A stretch of 64,000 bases of DNA. It comes from Microcoleus sp. FACHB-1515 (GTDB lineage: Bacteria > Cyanobacteriota > Cyanobacteriia > Elainellales > Elainellaceae). Shown here piece after piece: positions 52,429 to 61,804 of the stretch (the first letter of the stretch is position 1; each line of letters begins with the position of its first letter). Made by a program: the position numbers and the translations under genes. The notes under the pieces were generated by a model. It worked only from the letters and a program-made list of their open reading frames with translations, ran no database searches and was not told where the DNA came from. The stretch covers positions 248,001 to 312,000 of the forward strand of contig NZ_JACJPO010000020.1 of assembly GCF_014696105.1 (NCBI RefSeq). The letters are read 5' to 3'.

Positions 52429-53259
52429 TTAACTAGGCAGCCACAGCTTTTCTCTGGGAATTTGGACACGTATTCCTGGTGCAAGCTCAATTTCTTCTGG
52501 AATTTCACGCCACTCATGTTCGTTAACAAAATCCTCTTTTAGCCATCGCTGCAAATCTTGCATTCCTCTAAGCCTTAACAACTTCTTGTTGTTATCAGCA
52601 AACCATTGTGCATCAGCAGTAAACCTAGTGTTTGTGACAAGCATTCCCATATGAAATGGAGAGTTGTTCGAGGTCAAAACTCCATGAAAATCGCGAACAT
52701 CGCCAACTTTTGTGGGTGAATCTTTGCGGTGATGCTTTGCTTGCACAGCCAACAGGAATGGAACGGTGAGATTCTTTGGATACGCAATTATATCTACGCC
52801 GCCATCTTTTCTGTTAACATCACCGACAAGTTTAGGTTCCAAACCAAGACGTTCTAATCTATCTGCAATAAAGAACTGAAACTTGTCTGGCGGAAGTTGC
52901 TTGAGTCTATCTGAGTCTTCAAGAAACCATGCAAGAAGTTGTTCAGAGAACTGAGACAGGCTGACAGTATATACTTCAGAGCTTCCCCACTTCTGCTTGG
53001 AAAGATCTTTGACTTGCTGATGCAGAAACAAATGCATCGGATGAGGACCGGAGCGCCAATGAGGATTCTTTTCTTCGATGAACTTTAGCTTATACAATTC
53101 ATCAGGTTTCAAGCGGTAATCTCGAACAGCCCGTGTTTTAGTAACAAACCCATACTTGTCCGGATTTCTAAAGCGACAATCCCTGCAAAGCGGAAATTCA
53201 AGAATTGGGTGTCGTCCTACTGTTTTCTTACCACATTCAATACAAGGAGTCTTGGGCAT
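52429..53259 (-). CDS. Mrr-like restriction endonuclease-fold protein with N-terminal zinc ribbon
   Basis: A 276-residue protein. The first ~30 residues have CIEC and CRDC pairs, a zinc-ribbon. Around residues 125-220 lies a PD-(D/E)xK nuclease core: FQFFIADRLERLGLEPKLVGD, then KDGGVDIIAYPKN (D residues) and LLAVQAKHH (Q-x-K), the pattern of the Mrr/restriction endonuclease-like family. The middle helical segment is novel to me. No methyltransferase or specificity gene is adjacent. The gene and flanks are more AT-rich than neighbours and contain no CGATCG in 831 bases, where most genes here have many. This suggests recent transfer. It could act in defence against modified or foreign DNA. Confidence 0.85.
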   Translation of the reverse strand: MPKTPCIECGKKTVGRHPILEFPLCRDCRFRNPDKYGFVTKTRAVRDYRLKPDELYKLKFIEEKNPHWRSGPHPMHLFLHQQVKDLSKQKWGSSEVYTVSLSQFSEQLLAWFLEDSDRLKQLPPDKFQFFIADRLERLGLEPKLVGDVNRKDGGVDIIAYPKNLTVPFLLAVQAKHHRKDSPTKVGDVRDFHGVLTSNNSPFHMGMLVTNTRFTADAQWFADNNKKLLRLRGMQDLQRWLKEDFVNEHEWREIPEEIELAPGIRVQIPREKLWLPS

Positions 53260-53604
53260 AGCTGATACTCAAGTAATATTCTTGCACTAGTATAACTTTG
53301 AGAACTAAAGATTCTGTGCTTTTAGTAATAATTGTGATGTTCTATTAATGCGTCCAAAATGAATGGTTTTGGATGTTGTGAGTAGCGCCATTCAAAGATT
53401 CAACAACCCAATCGCCCTCATGTTCACTCCACACCTTTTCCAAACTCGATCGAACCCCTACCCTACTACCGTTCTTTGAGTGGGCGATCGCTACTCATCC
53501 ACAATCCAACCCATCCCCCGATCGATTGCGTGATATTTGATGAACGAAAAGTCGATCGCTTCCCAACTGTTGGTAGGGTAGAAGATGAAGGATGAATTGA
53601 TAGT
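53260..53604. other. Intergenic region after the Mrr-like gene
   Basis: About 345 bases without a gene. The first ~80 bases are AT-rich, continuing the composition of the nuclease gene; from about 53400 the HIP1 core CGATCG reappears, which places the right edge of the foreign-looking segment near 53350. Confidence 0.5.
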
Positions 53605-53781
53605 ATGCAGCAGCTTTATCAAGGTTTAGTCATTAGCGTGTTGGGCGGCATGAGCGCCACGATCGTCACCTTGCTAATGGGCTATCCGCAACTCGCTTCA
53701 ATGTTGCTGACGCCAACGGGCGCGATCGCAACTGGCCTCAGTGCCGGATGGGTCGATGAATTTCGTCGTCGTCAAGATTAG
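53605..53781 (+). CDS. 58-residue small membrane protein upstream of glpK
   Basis: A short frame from ATG 53605 to TAG 53781. The sequence contains a hydrophobic span (GLVISVLGGMSATIVTLLMG), a helix-breaking YPQ, a second weakly hydrophobic span (LASMLLTPTGAIATGLSAG) and a basic end (FRRRQD). AAGGA precedes the ATG by about 12 bases. Its stop is two bases from the glpK start, so it is likely to be co-transcribed. Codon use with CGATCG and GCGATCGC is normal for this genome. Function unknown. Confidence 0.6.
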   Translation: MQQLYQGLVISVLGGMSATIVTLLMGYPQLASMLLTPTGAIATGLSAGWVDEFRRRQD

Positions 53782-53783
53782 CA

Positions 53784-55277
53784 ATGTCACAATATATTTT
53801 GGCGCTGGATTTAGGAACAACAGGCAATCGCGCGTTTGTGTTTGATCGCGCCGGACAAGCGATCGCGCAGGCCTACGAAGAACTAGGGCAGCACTATCCG
53901 CAACCCGGCTGGCTAGAGCATGACCCGATCGAAATTTGGCAAGATACTTGCAAGGTGATCGAGGCGGCAATTGCTCAGGCGAAAATTTCCGCCAGTCAGA
54001 TTGCGGCGATCGGGCTGACCGTGCAGCGCGAAACCTGTCTGCTGTGGAACAAAACAACGGGCGAACCGCTGCACAATGCGATCGTTTGGCAGGATCGACG
54101 CACGGCTGGACATTGTTTGCAGCTTCAGCAGCAAGGCTACAGTCAGGAGATTTTCGATTCCACTGGCCTGATCATCGATGCTTATTTTTCCGCAACGAAA
54201 CTCGCTTGGCTGCTGAATCACTGCGAGGTTGATCCCGATACGACTTTGGCAGGCACGATCGACACTTGGATTTTGTGGAAGCTGACGGGCGGACTTCACG
54301 CCACCGACCACAGCAACGCCAGCCGCACGATGCTGATGAATCTTAGAACCGGAGATTGGGACGATCGCCTCCTCGATCTGTTTAACATTCCGCGATCGAT
54401 TCTGCCCGAAATTCGATCGAGCCTTGGCACGTTCGGAACAACAACTCTTTTAGGCGGAGAAATTCCGATTACCGCAATCTTGGGCGATCAGCAGGCGGCG
54501 CTGTTCGGACAGGGATGCGATCGCCCTGGTTTGAGCAAATGCACGTATGGCACGGGCAGCTTTTTGGTTGCCCATACGGGATCAGAAATTGTCAAATCGC
54601 CTCGCAATCTGATTGCCACGATCGCTTGGACTCAGGCCAACCAGCCGATTGGCTATGCGATCGAAGGCAGCATGTTCACCAGCGGAGCCTGCATTCAGTG
54701 GTTGCGCGACGGACTGGGGCTGATTCGATCGGCAGCGGAAACCGAAGCGATCGCTCGATCGGTGAACGATACGAACGATGTCTTTTTTGTTCCGGCTCTC
54801 AGTGGCTTGGGCGCACCGCACTGGGACGCAACGGCTCGCGGTGCGTTTTTGGGGATCACGGGTGGCACAACGCGATCGCATCTCGTCCGCGCCGTGTTGG
54901 AATCGATTGCGTTTCAGGTGAAAGAAGTTGTGCAGGCGATTTCGGAAAGCGGTATTGCGGTCGAGCGATTGCGCGTGGATGGCGGCGCCTGTCAAAACAA
55001 TTTTTTGATGCAGTTTCAGGCCGACCTGCTGGGTATTCCGGTCGAGCGGCCAACGATGCGCGATTCCACTGTGCAGGGGGCGGCATTTGCAGCAGGATTG
55101 GCGATCGATTTCTGGTCAAGCGATGCGGAACTTATGCAGATGCGATCGATCGATTGTGTGTTTGAGCCGCAAGCGAAACCGAGTGGATTTGAGCGCTGGT
55201 TAGAGGCAGTGGAGCGATCGAAACATTGGGCAGAATCCTACTCCACCGTCACCGACTTCGCTAGGTTGCGCGGCTGA
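53784..55277 (+). CDS. glpK: Glycerol kinase
   Basis: A 497-residue FGGY-family kinase that makes glycerol-3-phosphate. Motifs: ALDLGTTGNRAFVFD (phosphate 1), GWLEHDPIEIWQD, GLTVQRETCLLWNK, AIVWQDRRT, DTWILWKLTGG, GDQQAALFGQGC, TYGTGSF (phosphate 2), GLGAPHWDATARGAFLGITGGT and RVDGGACQNNFLMQFQADLLGIPV. The final 13 residues (YSTVTDFARLRG) are encoded by DNA shared with the 3' end of glmS. It follows a 58-residue ORF by two bases. No glpF or glpD is in the window. Confidence 0.95.
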   Translation: MSQYILALDLGTTGNRAFVFDRAGQAIAQAYEELGQHYPQPGWLEHDPIEIWQDTCKVIEAAIAQAKISASQIAAIGLTVQRETCLLWNKTTGEPLHNAIVWQDRRTAGHCLQLQQQGYSQEIFDSTGLIIDAYFSATKLAWLLNHCEVDPDTTLAGTIDTWILWKLTGGLHATDHSNASRTMLMNLRTGDWDDRLLDLFNIPRSILPEIRSSLGTFGTTTLLGGEIPITAILGDQQAALFGQGCDRPGLSKCTYGTGSFLVAHTGSEIVKSPRNLIATIAWTQANQPIGYAIEGSMFTSGACIQWLRDGLGLIRSAAETEAIARSVNDTNDVFFVPALSGLGAPHWDATARGAFLGITGGTTRSHLVRAVLESIAFQVKEVVQAISESGIAVERLRVDGGACQNNFLMQFQADLLGIPVERPTMRDSTVQGAAFAAGLAIDFWSSDAELMQMRSIDCVFEPQAKPSGFERWLEAVERSKHWAESYSTVTDFARLRG

Positions 55278-57142
55278 TCGACATCCAAACCGCGACGGGC
55301 GGCGATGTGATAGGCCAAGAACTGAAGTGGAATCACGGTTAGCAAAGGCGACAGCAGTTCGTCCACTGCCGGAATTGGCAGCAGATTGTCAAACACCTCC
55401 GCCGCTTGGGGATCGCTCATCTCCGTCACGCCGATCAAACGAGCATCGCGGGCTTTGGCTTCTTGAGCGTTAGACAGCACTTTTTCGTAGACGCTGCCAG
55501 GAACGGCGATCGCCACAACCGGAACCTTCACATCTAACAGCGCGATCGGTCCGTGCTTCATTTCGCCGGACGGATAGCCTTCGGCGTGGATGTAGCTGAT
55601 TTCCTTCAGCTTGAGTGCGCCTTCGAGGGCGATCGGAAAGTTGATGCCGCGCCCCAAAAAGATGAAATCCTGCGTTTCCGCGAAGTCGTGGGCAAGTTCT
55701 TCGATGTAGCGCTCTTGACTTTCTAAAATCGCTTCCATCTGCGCGGGTAGCTGCCGCAAGCCATCGAGAATTTCCGCGATGCGATCGAGCGACAAGGCAT
55801 TGCGGCGATAGGCCAAATCCAACGCCAAACAGTAAAAGGCGATTAGCTGCGCGGTGAAAGTTTTCGTGGCTGCCACGCCGATCTCGATTCCAGCATGAGT
55901 ATCGATCAGGTAGTTAACCAGATGGGCGATCGTGCTGTCGGTGCGATTGGTGATTCCCAGCAGGCGCGGCTGAAACTCTTCTGGAGCAAGCGATCGACGG
56001 CGATCGATTTCCATGTTCAAGGCCGAAAGCGTATCCGCCGTTTCGCCGGATTGCGTCACGCCGATCGTCAGGACGTTGGGCGCAAGTGGCGGCGGCGCAT
56101 AGCGAAACTCAGACGCATATTCCACCAAGGTCGGAACGCCCGCCAGCTGCTCTAGCAAAAATTTTCCGACCAGACTTGCGTGCCAGCTTGTGCCGCAGGC
56201 GACGATCTGAATTTGCGCCAGATTTTCGTACATTGCATCCGGCAAATTGAGGCGAATCGGGTTTGAATTCGATTCGGGTGTCCAGTCGCCATCGACATAA
56301 GTTTCTAATCCAGTTCGCACAACTCCAGGCTGTTCATAGATTTCCTTCACCATAAAGTGCCGGAAGCCTTGCTTTTCCACGACGATCGGATTCCAGTTCA
56401 GGGTGCGCGGCGTTTTGCGAAGCCTGTCGCCCGCAAAGCTATACACCTCCACGCCCAGCGGCGTCAGACGGGCAATTTCGCCATTTTCCAAGGTCAGCAC
56501 GGCGCGAGTATGAGCCACCAAAGCGGGCGTATCGGACGCGCAGAAAAATTCGCCCTGCCCAAATCCGATCGACAAAGGAGCCTGTCTGCGAACGGCAATC
56601 AGTTCATCAGGAAAGTCGGCAGAAACGATCGCCAAGGCAAACGCGCCTTCCAATCGGTTGACGGCTTGCCGCACAGCTTCGAGCAAATCTGACTGATAGC
56701 TGAGCGATTTTTCCGCTTTGTCGGGATGCTTCAGAGATTCAGCAATCAGATTCGGCACGACTTCAGTATCGGTATCGGAAAGAAATTCGTAGCCTTTTTC
56801 CTTCAGTTCTTCGCGCAGTTCGCGGTAGTTTTCAATGATGCCGTTTTGGACGACGGCAATGCGATCGCTCGAATCCGAATGTGGATGCGCGTTGTATTCC
56901 TCTGGCTTGCCGTGCGTTGCCCAGCGCGTGTGCCCGATGCCAACCTGAGCCGGGTTTTCCATACCTTCGAGCTTTTCCTGCAAGTTTTGCAGTTTGCCTT
57001 TGGCGCGGACGCGATCGAGCTTGCCTTCCCAAACGGTGGCAATTCCGGCAGAATCATAGCCGCGATACTCCAGCTTCCGCAGCCCTTCCAGCAAAATGCC
57101 GCTCGCCGCCTGCGTTCCGATATAGCCGACAATTCCGCACAT
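55238..57142 (-). CDS. glmS: Glutamine-fructose-6-phosphate aminotransferase (isomerizing)
   Basis: A 634-residue enzyme that makes glucosamine-6-phosphate for cell-wall and glycan synthesis. The N-terminal glutaminase begins CGIVGYIGT (catalytic Cys2) and has GIGHTRWATHG and HPHSDSSDRIAVVQNGIIEN. The two SIS domains include CGTSWHASLVGKFLLEQLAG, SQSGETADTL, GRGINFPIALEGALKLKEISYIHAEGYPSGEMKHGPIAL, and the C-terminal tail is LAKSVTVE. Start ATG 57142 with GGAG upstream. Its last 40 bases overlap the 3' end of the convergent glpK. No glmS ribozyme is apparent upstream. Confidence 0.96.
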   Translation of the reverse strand: MCGIVGYIGTQAASGILLEGLRKLEYRGYDSAGIATVWEGKLDRVRAKGKLQNLQEKLEGMENPAQVGIGHTRWATHGKPEEYNAHPHSDSSDRIAVVQNGIIENYRELREELKEKGYEFLSDTDTEVVPNLIAESLKHPDKAEKSLSYQSDLLEAVRQAVNRLEGAFALAIVSADFPDELIAVRRQAPLSIGFGQGEFFCASDTPALVAHTRAVLTLENGEIARLTPLGVEVYSFAGDRLRKTPRTLNWNPIVVEKQGFRHFMVKEIYEQPGVVRTGLETYVDGDWTPESNSNPIRLNLPDAMYENLAQIQIVACGTSWHASLVGKFLLEQLAGVPTLVEYASEFRYAPPPLAPNVLTIGVTQSGETADTLSALNMEIDRRRSLAPEEFQPRLLGITNRTDSTIAHLVNYLIDTHAGIEIGVAATKTFTAQLIAFYCLALDLAYRRNALSLDRIAEILDGLRQLPAQMEAILESQERYIEELAHDFAETQDFIFLGRGINFPIALEGALKLKEISYIHAEGYPSGEMKHGPIALLDVKVPVVAIAVPGSVYEKVLSNAQEAKARDARLIGVTEMSDPQAAEVFDNLLPIPAVDELLSPLLTVIPLQFLAYHIAARRGLDVDQPRNLAKSVTVE

Positions 57143-57205
57143 CGATTCTGCTCCTTTCCCGCAAATCCATTCTGATTATTGTATGGGAATGCGAAATGTA
57201 GGGCG

Positions 57206-57601
57206 CTACTCGGACGCTGCCGTGCCTAATCGCTGCTTGGCATCTTGCTCAAACCAAGCGATCACCTCGTCAACGCTGAGGTCTGCGATCGCCTTTCCAT
57301 TCATTTCCGCCGCCTGACCCAATGGCTTCAGCGAAGATAAAACAAGCTGCGTAAAGAAACTGCGAAATGACGGATCGATCGCGTCTTTTTGCAAGCTGGC
57401 ATCCTGCGCGATCCAAGCCTGCACCTGATCGGGCGTCACCGATTCGATCGCCTGCCCTGATGTTTCGGCAATTTGACGCAGCGATCGCAGCGAATAGAGC
57501 GCCACGCGAGTCAGAAATTTATCGCGAGTAACGAGAAGAGCGCGATCGACTGAGGCCGATTCTGTCTCAGTCAAAAATTCCGCAGGCTGTAGTTCGCTCA
57601 T
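57206..57601 (-). CDS. Hypothetical protein with an internal duplication
   Basis: 131 residues from ATG 57601 (the frame opens at 57619). Two ~43-residue segments align: FLTRVALYSLRSLRQIAETS with FFTQLVLSSLKPLGQAAEMN, and GQAIESVTPDQVQAWIAQDA with GKAIADLSVDEVIAWFEQDA. Each segment looks like three helices, so the protein is probably a two-repeat helical fold. I do not recognise the family. It lies just upstream of glmS on the same strand (63-base gap), so it may be co-transcribed with it, and is divergent from the U32 peptidase gene. Confidence 0.72.
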   Translation of the reverse strand: MSELQPAEFLTETESASVDRALLVTRDKFLTRVALYSLRSLRQIAETSGQAIESVTPDQVQAWIAQDASLQKDAIDPSFRSFFTQLVLSSLKPLGQAAEMNGKAIADLSVDEVIAWFEQDAKQRLGTAASE

Positions 57602-57729
57602 AAAAGAAAATTCAAACAACTACATCACTTATAGCGACAAAGCAATCGGGAAGGAAAAGGCAGGCCGATGGATCAGAACCTCGCCTCCTGCACGAACGAT
57701 ATCCTGGAGGAAGTGAGCCGCTATTTTTT

Positions 57730-60219
57730 ATGACGATCGCCCTTCCTTCCTTCCACGTGCCAGAACTCCTCGCCCCCGCAGGCAGTTGGGACTGTGCCAA
57801 AGCCGCCGTCGAAAATGGAGCCGACGCGATCTACTTTGGCCTAGAGCGGTTCAACGCGCGAATGCGGGCGCACAACTTCACCGAGGCGGATTTGCCCGAA
57901 CTGATGGCGTTTTTGCATCAGCGCGGTGTGAAGGGCTACGTCACGTTCAACACGCTGGTTTTTACTCAAGAATTGGCGGATGCCGAGCAGTATTTACGCA
58001 GCATTATTGCGGCGGGCGTGGATGCGGCGATCGTCCAGGACGTGGGGATGTGTCGCTTGATCCGCCATTTGTCGCCGGATTTTCCAATTCACGGCTCTAC
58101 TCAGATGACCGTCTCGAATGCGGCAGGCGTCGAGTTTGCTCGATCGATCGGCTGCAATCTCGTCGTGCTGGCGCGGGAATGTTCGATCGCAGAAATCGAA
58201 AAAATTCAAGCGAAAATCGATGGCGGTTTGCCGCTGGAAGTGTTTGTGCATGGCGCGTTGTGCGTCGCCTATTCCGGGCAGTGCTTGACCAGCGAATCGC
58301 TGGGCGGGCGATCGGCCAATCGGGGCGAGTGCGCTCAGGCTTGCCGAATGCCGTATGACCTGATTGTGGACGGTCAGCAGTGGGACTTGGGCGATCGCAA
58401 ATATCTTCTTAGTCCGCAAGATTTGGCTGGACTGGAAGTATTGCCCGATCTGATTCGGACGGGCGTAACGTCGCTCAAAATCGAGGGACGGCTGAAAACG
58501 CCGGAATATGTTGCCGCTGTGACGCGAACTTATCGGGATGCAATCGATCGCATCGTCCAAGGTTTCGAGCATGAAGTGAGTGCGGGCGACCGTTACACCT
58601 TAGAAATGGCGTTTTCTCGCGGGCTTTCGACCGGATGGATGAACGGCATCGACAATCAGCGCTTGGTTCACGCCCAATTCGGCAAAAAGCGTGGCGTTTT
58701 TCTGGGTGAAGTCAGCAAAATTTACGACGGACGCGAAAAGCAAATTGCCCTGCGGCTGCAAGCTCCGTTGAAGGCGGGTGATGGCGTCGTCTTCGATTCC
58801 GGCAATCCTCAGCAAGAGCAAGGCGGACGCATTTACGCCGTTGAATCGCGAGGCAAAGAAACTCTAGTTACCTTCGGACGGCAAGCGATCGATCTGCGCC
58901 GCGTTAAAGTGGGCGATCGACTGTGGAAAACCAGCGACCCCGAACTCGATCGCCAACTTCGCCAAACCTTCACCGCAGAGAAGCCGCAGTTTCAGCGCGA
59001 AATTGCGATCGAAGTTCACGGTGCGATCGGAGAACCTTTAGTGGCGATCGTCCGCGATGAAATCGGGCATGTGATTGAAGTCGCCTCAGAAATGCCGCTG
59101 ATTGAAGCGCAAAATCAGCAGTTGACGAGCGATCGCCTCCAAGAACAATTCGGACGCTTGGGGAATACGCCGTTTCGCCTCGGAACCCTGGCGAATCATT
59201 TACAGGGTGCAGTCCTTTTACCTGTGAGCGAACTGAATCGGATGCGGCGCGAGTTTGTCAGGCAGCTTGAACAGCTTCGCGCTCAGCCGAAACGCTGGCA
59301 GCTTCACCGCGATCGATCCTTCACCGACTTGCTTCCGACTATCGATTCGGTTCCACCTGTTGAACCAGAATTAATTGTTTTAGTTCGCAATCTCGATCAG
59401 CTTAAGGCCGCGATCGATTCCCACAGTCAAACAATCTACTGCGAATTTGAAGATGTCCGGCTGTATCGTCAAGCTGTCCAGAAAGTTCGCCAGTCAAATC
59501 ATGCAACCATCTGGGTCGCGCCGCCCCGGATTACCAAGCCCGGAGAGAATTACATCCTTAAACAAGTTTTGGCATCTGAGGCGGATGGCTATCTCGTGCG
59601 GAATTACGACCATCTCAAGTTCTTTGCCGATCGACGCTGCATCGGAGATTTCTCGCTCAACGTCGCCAATCCGATCGCGGCTGATCTGTTCAAATCGCAA
59701 GGACTGGAGCGGCTGACCGCTTCTTACGATCTCAACATCACGCAGCTTGAAGCGTTACTCAAATACTGTCCGCCGAACTGGTTTGAGGTGACGATTCACC
59801 AGCACATGCCGATGTTTCACATGGAACACTGCGTTTTCTGTGCGTTTCTTTCCGAAGGAACGGACTACACGAATTGCGGTCGGCCTTGTGAAACGCATGA
59901 GGTGAAGCTGCGCGATCGCGTCGGCACAGAACATATTCTTCAAGCCGATGCGGGCTGTCGCAACACGGTTTTCAACGGCACAGCACAGACTGGAGCCGAA
60001 TTGGTTCAGCATTTGCTCAAGCTGGGATTGCGGCATTTCCGCATCGAATTTGTCAACGAAACGCCGGATCAGGTGCGACAGACGATCGATCGCTACCAAG
60101 ACCTACTCGAAGGTAAAATCACCGGGGCGCAGCTTTGGCGCGAACTCAAGCTGCAAAATCAGCTTGGCGTGACGCGGGGTACACTGGAATCTGAATCGTC
60201 AAAAGCTGTGCTGCGCTAG
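57730..60219 (+). CDS. U32 family peptidase, RlhA/YdcP-like
   Basis: An 829-residue protein. The N-terminal U32 barrel reads ELLAPAGSWDCAKAAVENGADAIYFGL, NTLVFTQEL, QDVGMCRLI and HGSTQMTVSN. It then has cysteine-rich signatures VHGALCVAYSGQC and SANRGECAQACRMPY (family fingerprint), followed by SLKIEGRLKTPEYVA. The C-terminal half includes HCVFC and NCGRPCE, suggesting an iron-sulfur cluster or zinc site. In E. coli the related RlhA (YdcP) is needed for hydroxylation of C2501 in 23S rRNA; the cyanobacterial protein may do the same. The family name peptidase is historical. Confidence 0.88.
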   Translation: MTIALPSFHVPELLAPAGSWDCAKAAVENGADAIYFGLERFNARMRAHNFTEADLPELMAFLHQRGVKGYVTFNTLVFTQELADAEQYLRSIIAAGVDAAIVQDVGMCRLIRHLSPDFPIHGSTQMTVSNAAGVEFARSIGCNLVVLARECSIAEIEKIQAKIDGGLPLEVFVHGALCVAYSGQCLTSESLGGRSANRGECAQACRMPYDLIVDGQQWDLGDRKYLLSPQDLAGLEVLPDLIRTGVTSLKIEGRLKTPEYVAAVTRTYRDAIDRIVQGFEHEVSAGDRYTLEMAFSRGLSTGWMNGIDNQRLVHAQFGKKRGVFLGEVSKIYDGREKQIALRLQAPLKAGDGVVFDSGNPQQEQGGRIYAVESRGKETLVTFGRQAIDLRRVKVGDRLWKTSDPELDRQLRQTFTAEKPQFQREIAIEVHGAIGEPLVAIVRDEIGHVIEVASEMPLIEAQNQQLTSDRLQEQFGRLGNTPFRLGTLANHLQGAVLLPVSELNRMRREFVRQLEQLRAQPKRWQLHRDRSFTDLLPTIDSVPPVEPELIVLVRNLDQLKAAIDSHSQTIYCEFEDVRLYRQAVQKVRQSNHATIWVAPPRITKPGENYILKQVLASEADGYLVRNYDHLKFFADRRCIGDFSLNVANPIAADLFKSQGLERLTASYDLNITQLEALLKYCPPNWFEVTIHQHMPMFHMEHCVFCAFLSEGTDYTNCGRPCETHEVKLRDRVGTEHILQADAGCRNTVFNGTAQTGAELVQHLLKLGLRHFRIEFVNETPDQVRQTIDRYQDLLEGKITGAQLWRELKLQNQLGVTRGTLESESSKAVLR

Positions 60220-60339
60220 CGTTCTGCGTCGAGTCGTGAGTCAGTCTATTGCTGGACTCGATCGATCCCAATCTAGAGAACCATAGGGAAACGGCGCGAT
60301 CGCCTTAAGATAACTCTATAGTTTCTACCAAATTCGCCT

Positions 60340-61095
60340 GTGAAACTCTTTGTATTTCATACTCCTGAACTGACACCTCCTCACGTCGTGCCCGACTGTG
60401 CGATCGCGGTAGACGTGCTGCGAGCCACCAGCACGATCGCGACTGCGCTTGCTGCCGGAGCCGAAGCGGTGCAGGTGTTCAGCTCAATGGAGCAACTGAT
60501 GCACGACAGCGAAGCTTGGCCTGTCGATCGCCGTCTTAGGGCTGGAGAGCGTGGCGGAGCAATGGTCGAAGGCTGTGACATGGGTAATTCGCCGCTCGAC
60601 TGCACGCCCGATCGCGTCGGCGGCAAACGCCTGTTCATCAGCACCACGAACGGAACGCGCTGTCTGACCCGCATTCAAGCAGCGCCCACTGTTCTAACCG
60701 CCGCCATGATTAACCGCGCTGCCGTCGTTAAGCATCTGCTAGAGAAGCAACCGGAAACCGTGTGGATCGTCGGGTCAGGCTGGGAAGGCGCGTTTTCGCT
60801 GGAGGATACCGTTTGTGCCGGAGCGATCGCCCACAGCCTCAGCATCCAGCTTGGCGCTGATCTAGCCGGAAACGACGAAACCGTTTCAGCGATCGCGCTG
60901 TTCACCACTTGGAAAGACAATCTAATCGAATTGTTTCACCACGCCAGTCATGGCAAGCGCCTGTTGCGGCTCGACTGCGACACCGACCTTCAATATTGCG
61001 CCAAACTCGACACGCTCAACATCCTGCCAATGCAGCGCGAGACGGGCGTTCTTGTCGGTGCGCCGCAAACCAGCGAAGTGCTTTCCCACAGCTAA
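60340..61095 (+). CDS. comB: 2-phosphosulfolactate phosphatase family protein (ComB-like)
   Basis: 251 residues from GTG 60340. Family motifs are visible: [76 protein letters not shown] and [12 protein letters not shown], with Asp/Glu residues that bind magnesium in archaeal ComB. ComB removes phosphate from 2-phosphosulfolactate in coenzyme M synthesis. Cyanobacteria are not known to make coenzyme M, so the substrate here is uncertain; sulfolactate metabolism or another phosphate ester is possible. Its stop overlaps the convergent cobO stop by four bases. Confidence 0.88.
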   Translation: MKLFVFHTPELTPPHVVPDCAIAVDVLRATSTIATALAAGAEAVQVFSSMEQLMHDSEAWPVDRRLRAGERGGAMVEGCDMGNSPLDCTPDRVGGKRLFISTTNGTRCLTRIQAAPTVLTAAMINRAAVVKHLLEKQPETVWIVGSGWEGAFSLEDTVCAGAIAHSLSIQLGADLAGNDETVSAIALFTTWKDNLIELFHHASHGKRLLRLDCDTDLQYCAKLDTLNILPMQRETGVLVGAPQTSEVLSHS

Positions 61096-61709
61096 AATTC
61101 AATGCCCGGCTGCGCTTTCACGCCTTGTTCGCGAAACGGGTGCTTGATGAGCGTCATTTCCGTCACTAAATCAGCGCGATCGATCAGGGCTTGAGGCGCA
61201 CCTCGGCCTGTCAAAATCACGTGCGAATCGGCGGGCTTCTCGTCCAGTCCGGCGAGAACGGCTTCAGCCGAAAGATAGCCCAGCTTCAGCGCCACATTCA
61301 CCTCATCCAGCAAAACCAGCCGAAATTCTGGATTGCGAATGAAGGTCAGCGCTTTTTCCCAAGCTTCCTGCGCTTTGGCAATATCGCGATCGCGATCCTG
61401 CGTTTCCCATGTGAAACCCTCGCCCATCGCGTGAAATTCAAGCTGATCCGGCCACAAGCTGAAAACGGCTTTTTCGGCAGGTTCCCACGCACCTTTGATG
61501 AACTGCACGATCGCCACTTTGTAGCCATGACCGAGCGATCGCAGCACCATTCCCAAAGCCGCTGTCGTTTTGCCCTTGCCGTTTCCCGTGTTGACAATAA
61601 TTAAGCCTTTTTCAAGATTTCGATCGGCCAATCGCTGCTCTTGAATTTCTTTGCGCCGCTGCATCTTTTGCTTGTGCTGTTCGGCGCTGAGTGGCGTTGT
61701 AGAATCCAT
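61092..61709 (-). CDS. cobO: Cob(I)yrinic acid a,c-diamide adenosyltransferase
   Basis: A 205-residue CobA/CobO/BtuR-type enzyme that transfers the 5'-deoxyadenosyl group of ATP to cob(I)alamin precursors. The P-loop is [10 protein letters not shown] (residues 41-50); typical stretches are [37 protein letters not shown] (Walker B-like), [13 protein letters not shown] and [13 protein letters not shown] near the C-terminus. It completes adenosylcobamide formation; cyanobacteria usually make pseudocobalamin. It is convergent with comB (4-base overlap) and divergent from the gluconokinase-like gene. Confidence 0.94.
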   Translation of the reverse strand: MDSTTPLSAEQHKQKMQRRKEIQEQRLADRNLEKGLIIVNTGNGKGKTTAALGMVLRSLGHGYKVAIVQFIKGAWEPAEKAVFSLWPDQLEFHAMGEGFTWETQDRDRDIAKAQEAWEKALTFIRNPEFRLVLLDEVNVALKLGYLSAEAVLAGLDEKPADSHVILTGRGAPQALIDRADLVTEMTLIKHPFREQGVKAQPGIEF

Positions 61710-61804
61710 ATTTCAAACAGAAATCACTTCTTAAGAATGCGATAGAAAGGAAGGAATCGATCGAAGATCTGTAGCAAAGTTTTATTAAACCAATCAGGCC
61801 GCGA

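Noticed and set aside
54515..55165. Out-of-frame open reading inside glpK with Cys/Arg-rich product
   Set aside because: It is a frame shadow of glpK, which carries all FGGY motifs.
57142..57205. glmS ribozyme upstream of glmS
   Set aside because: The short leader has no room for the ribozyme and none of its conserved core was seen; cyanobacteria are not known to use it.
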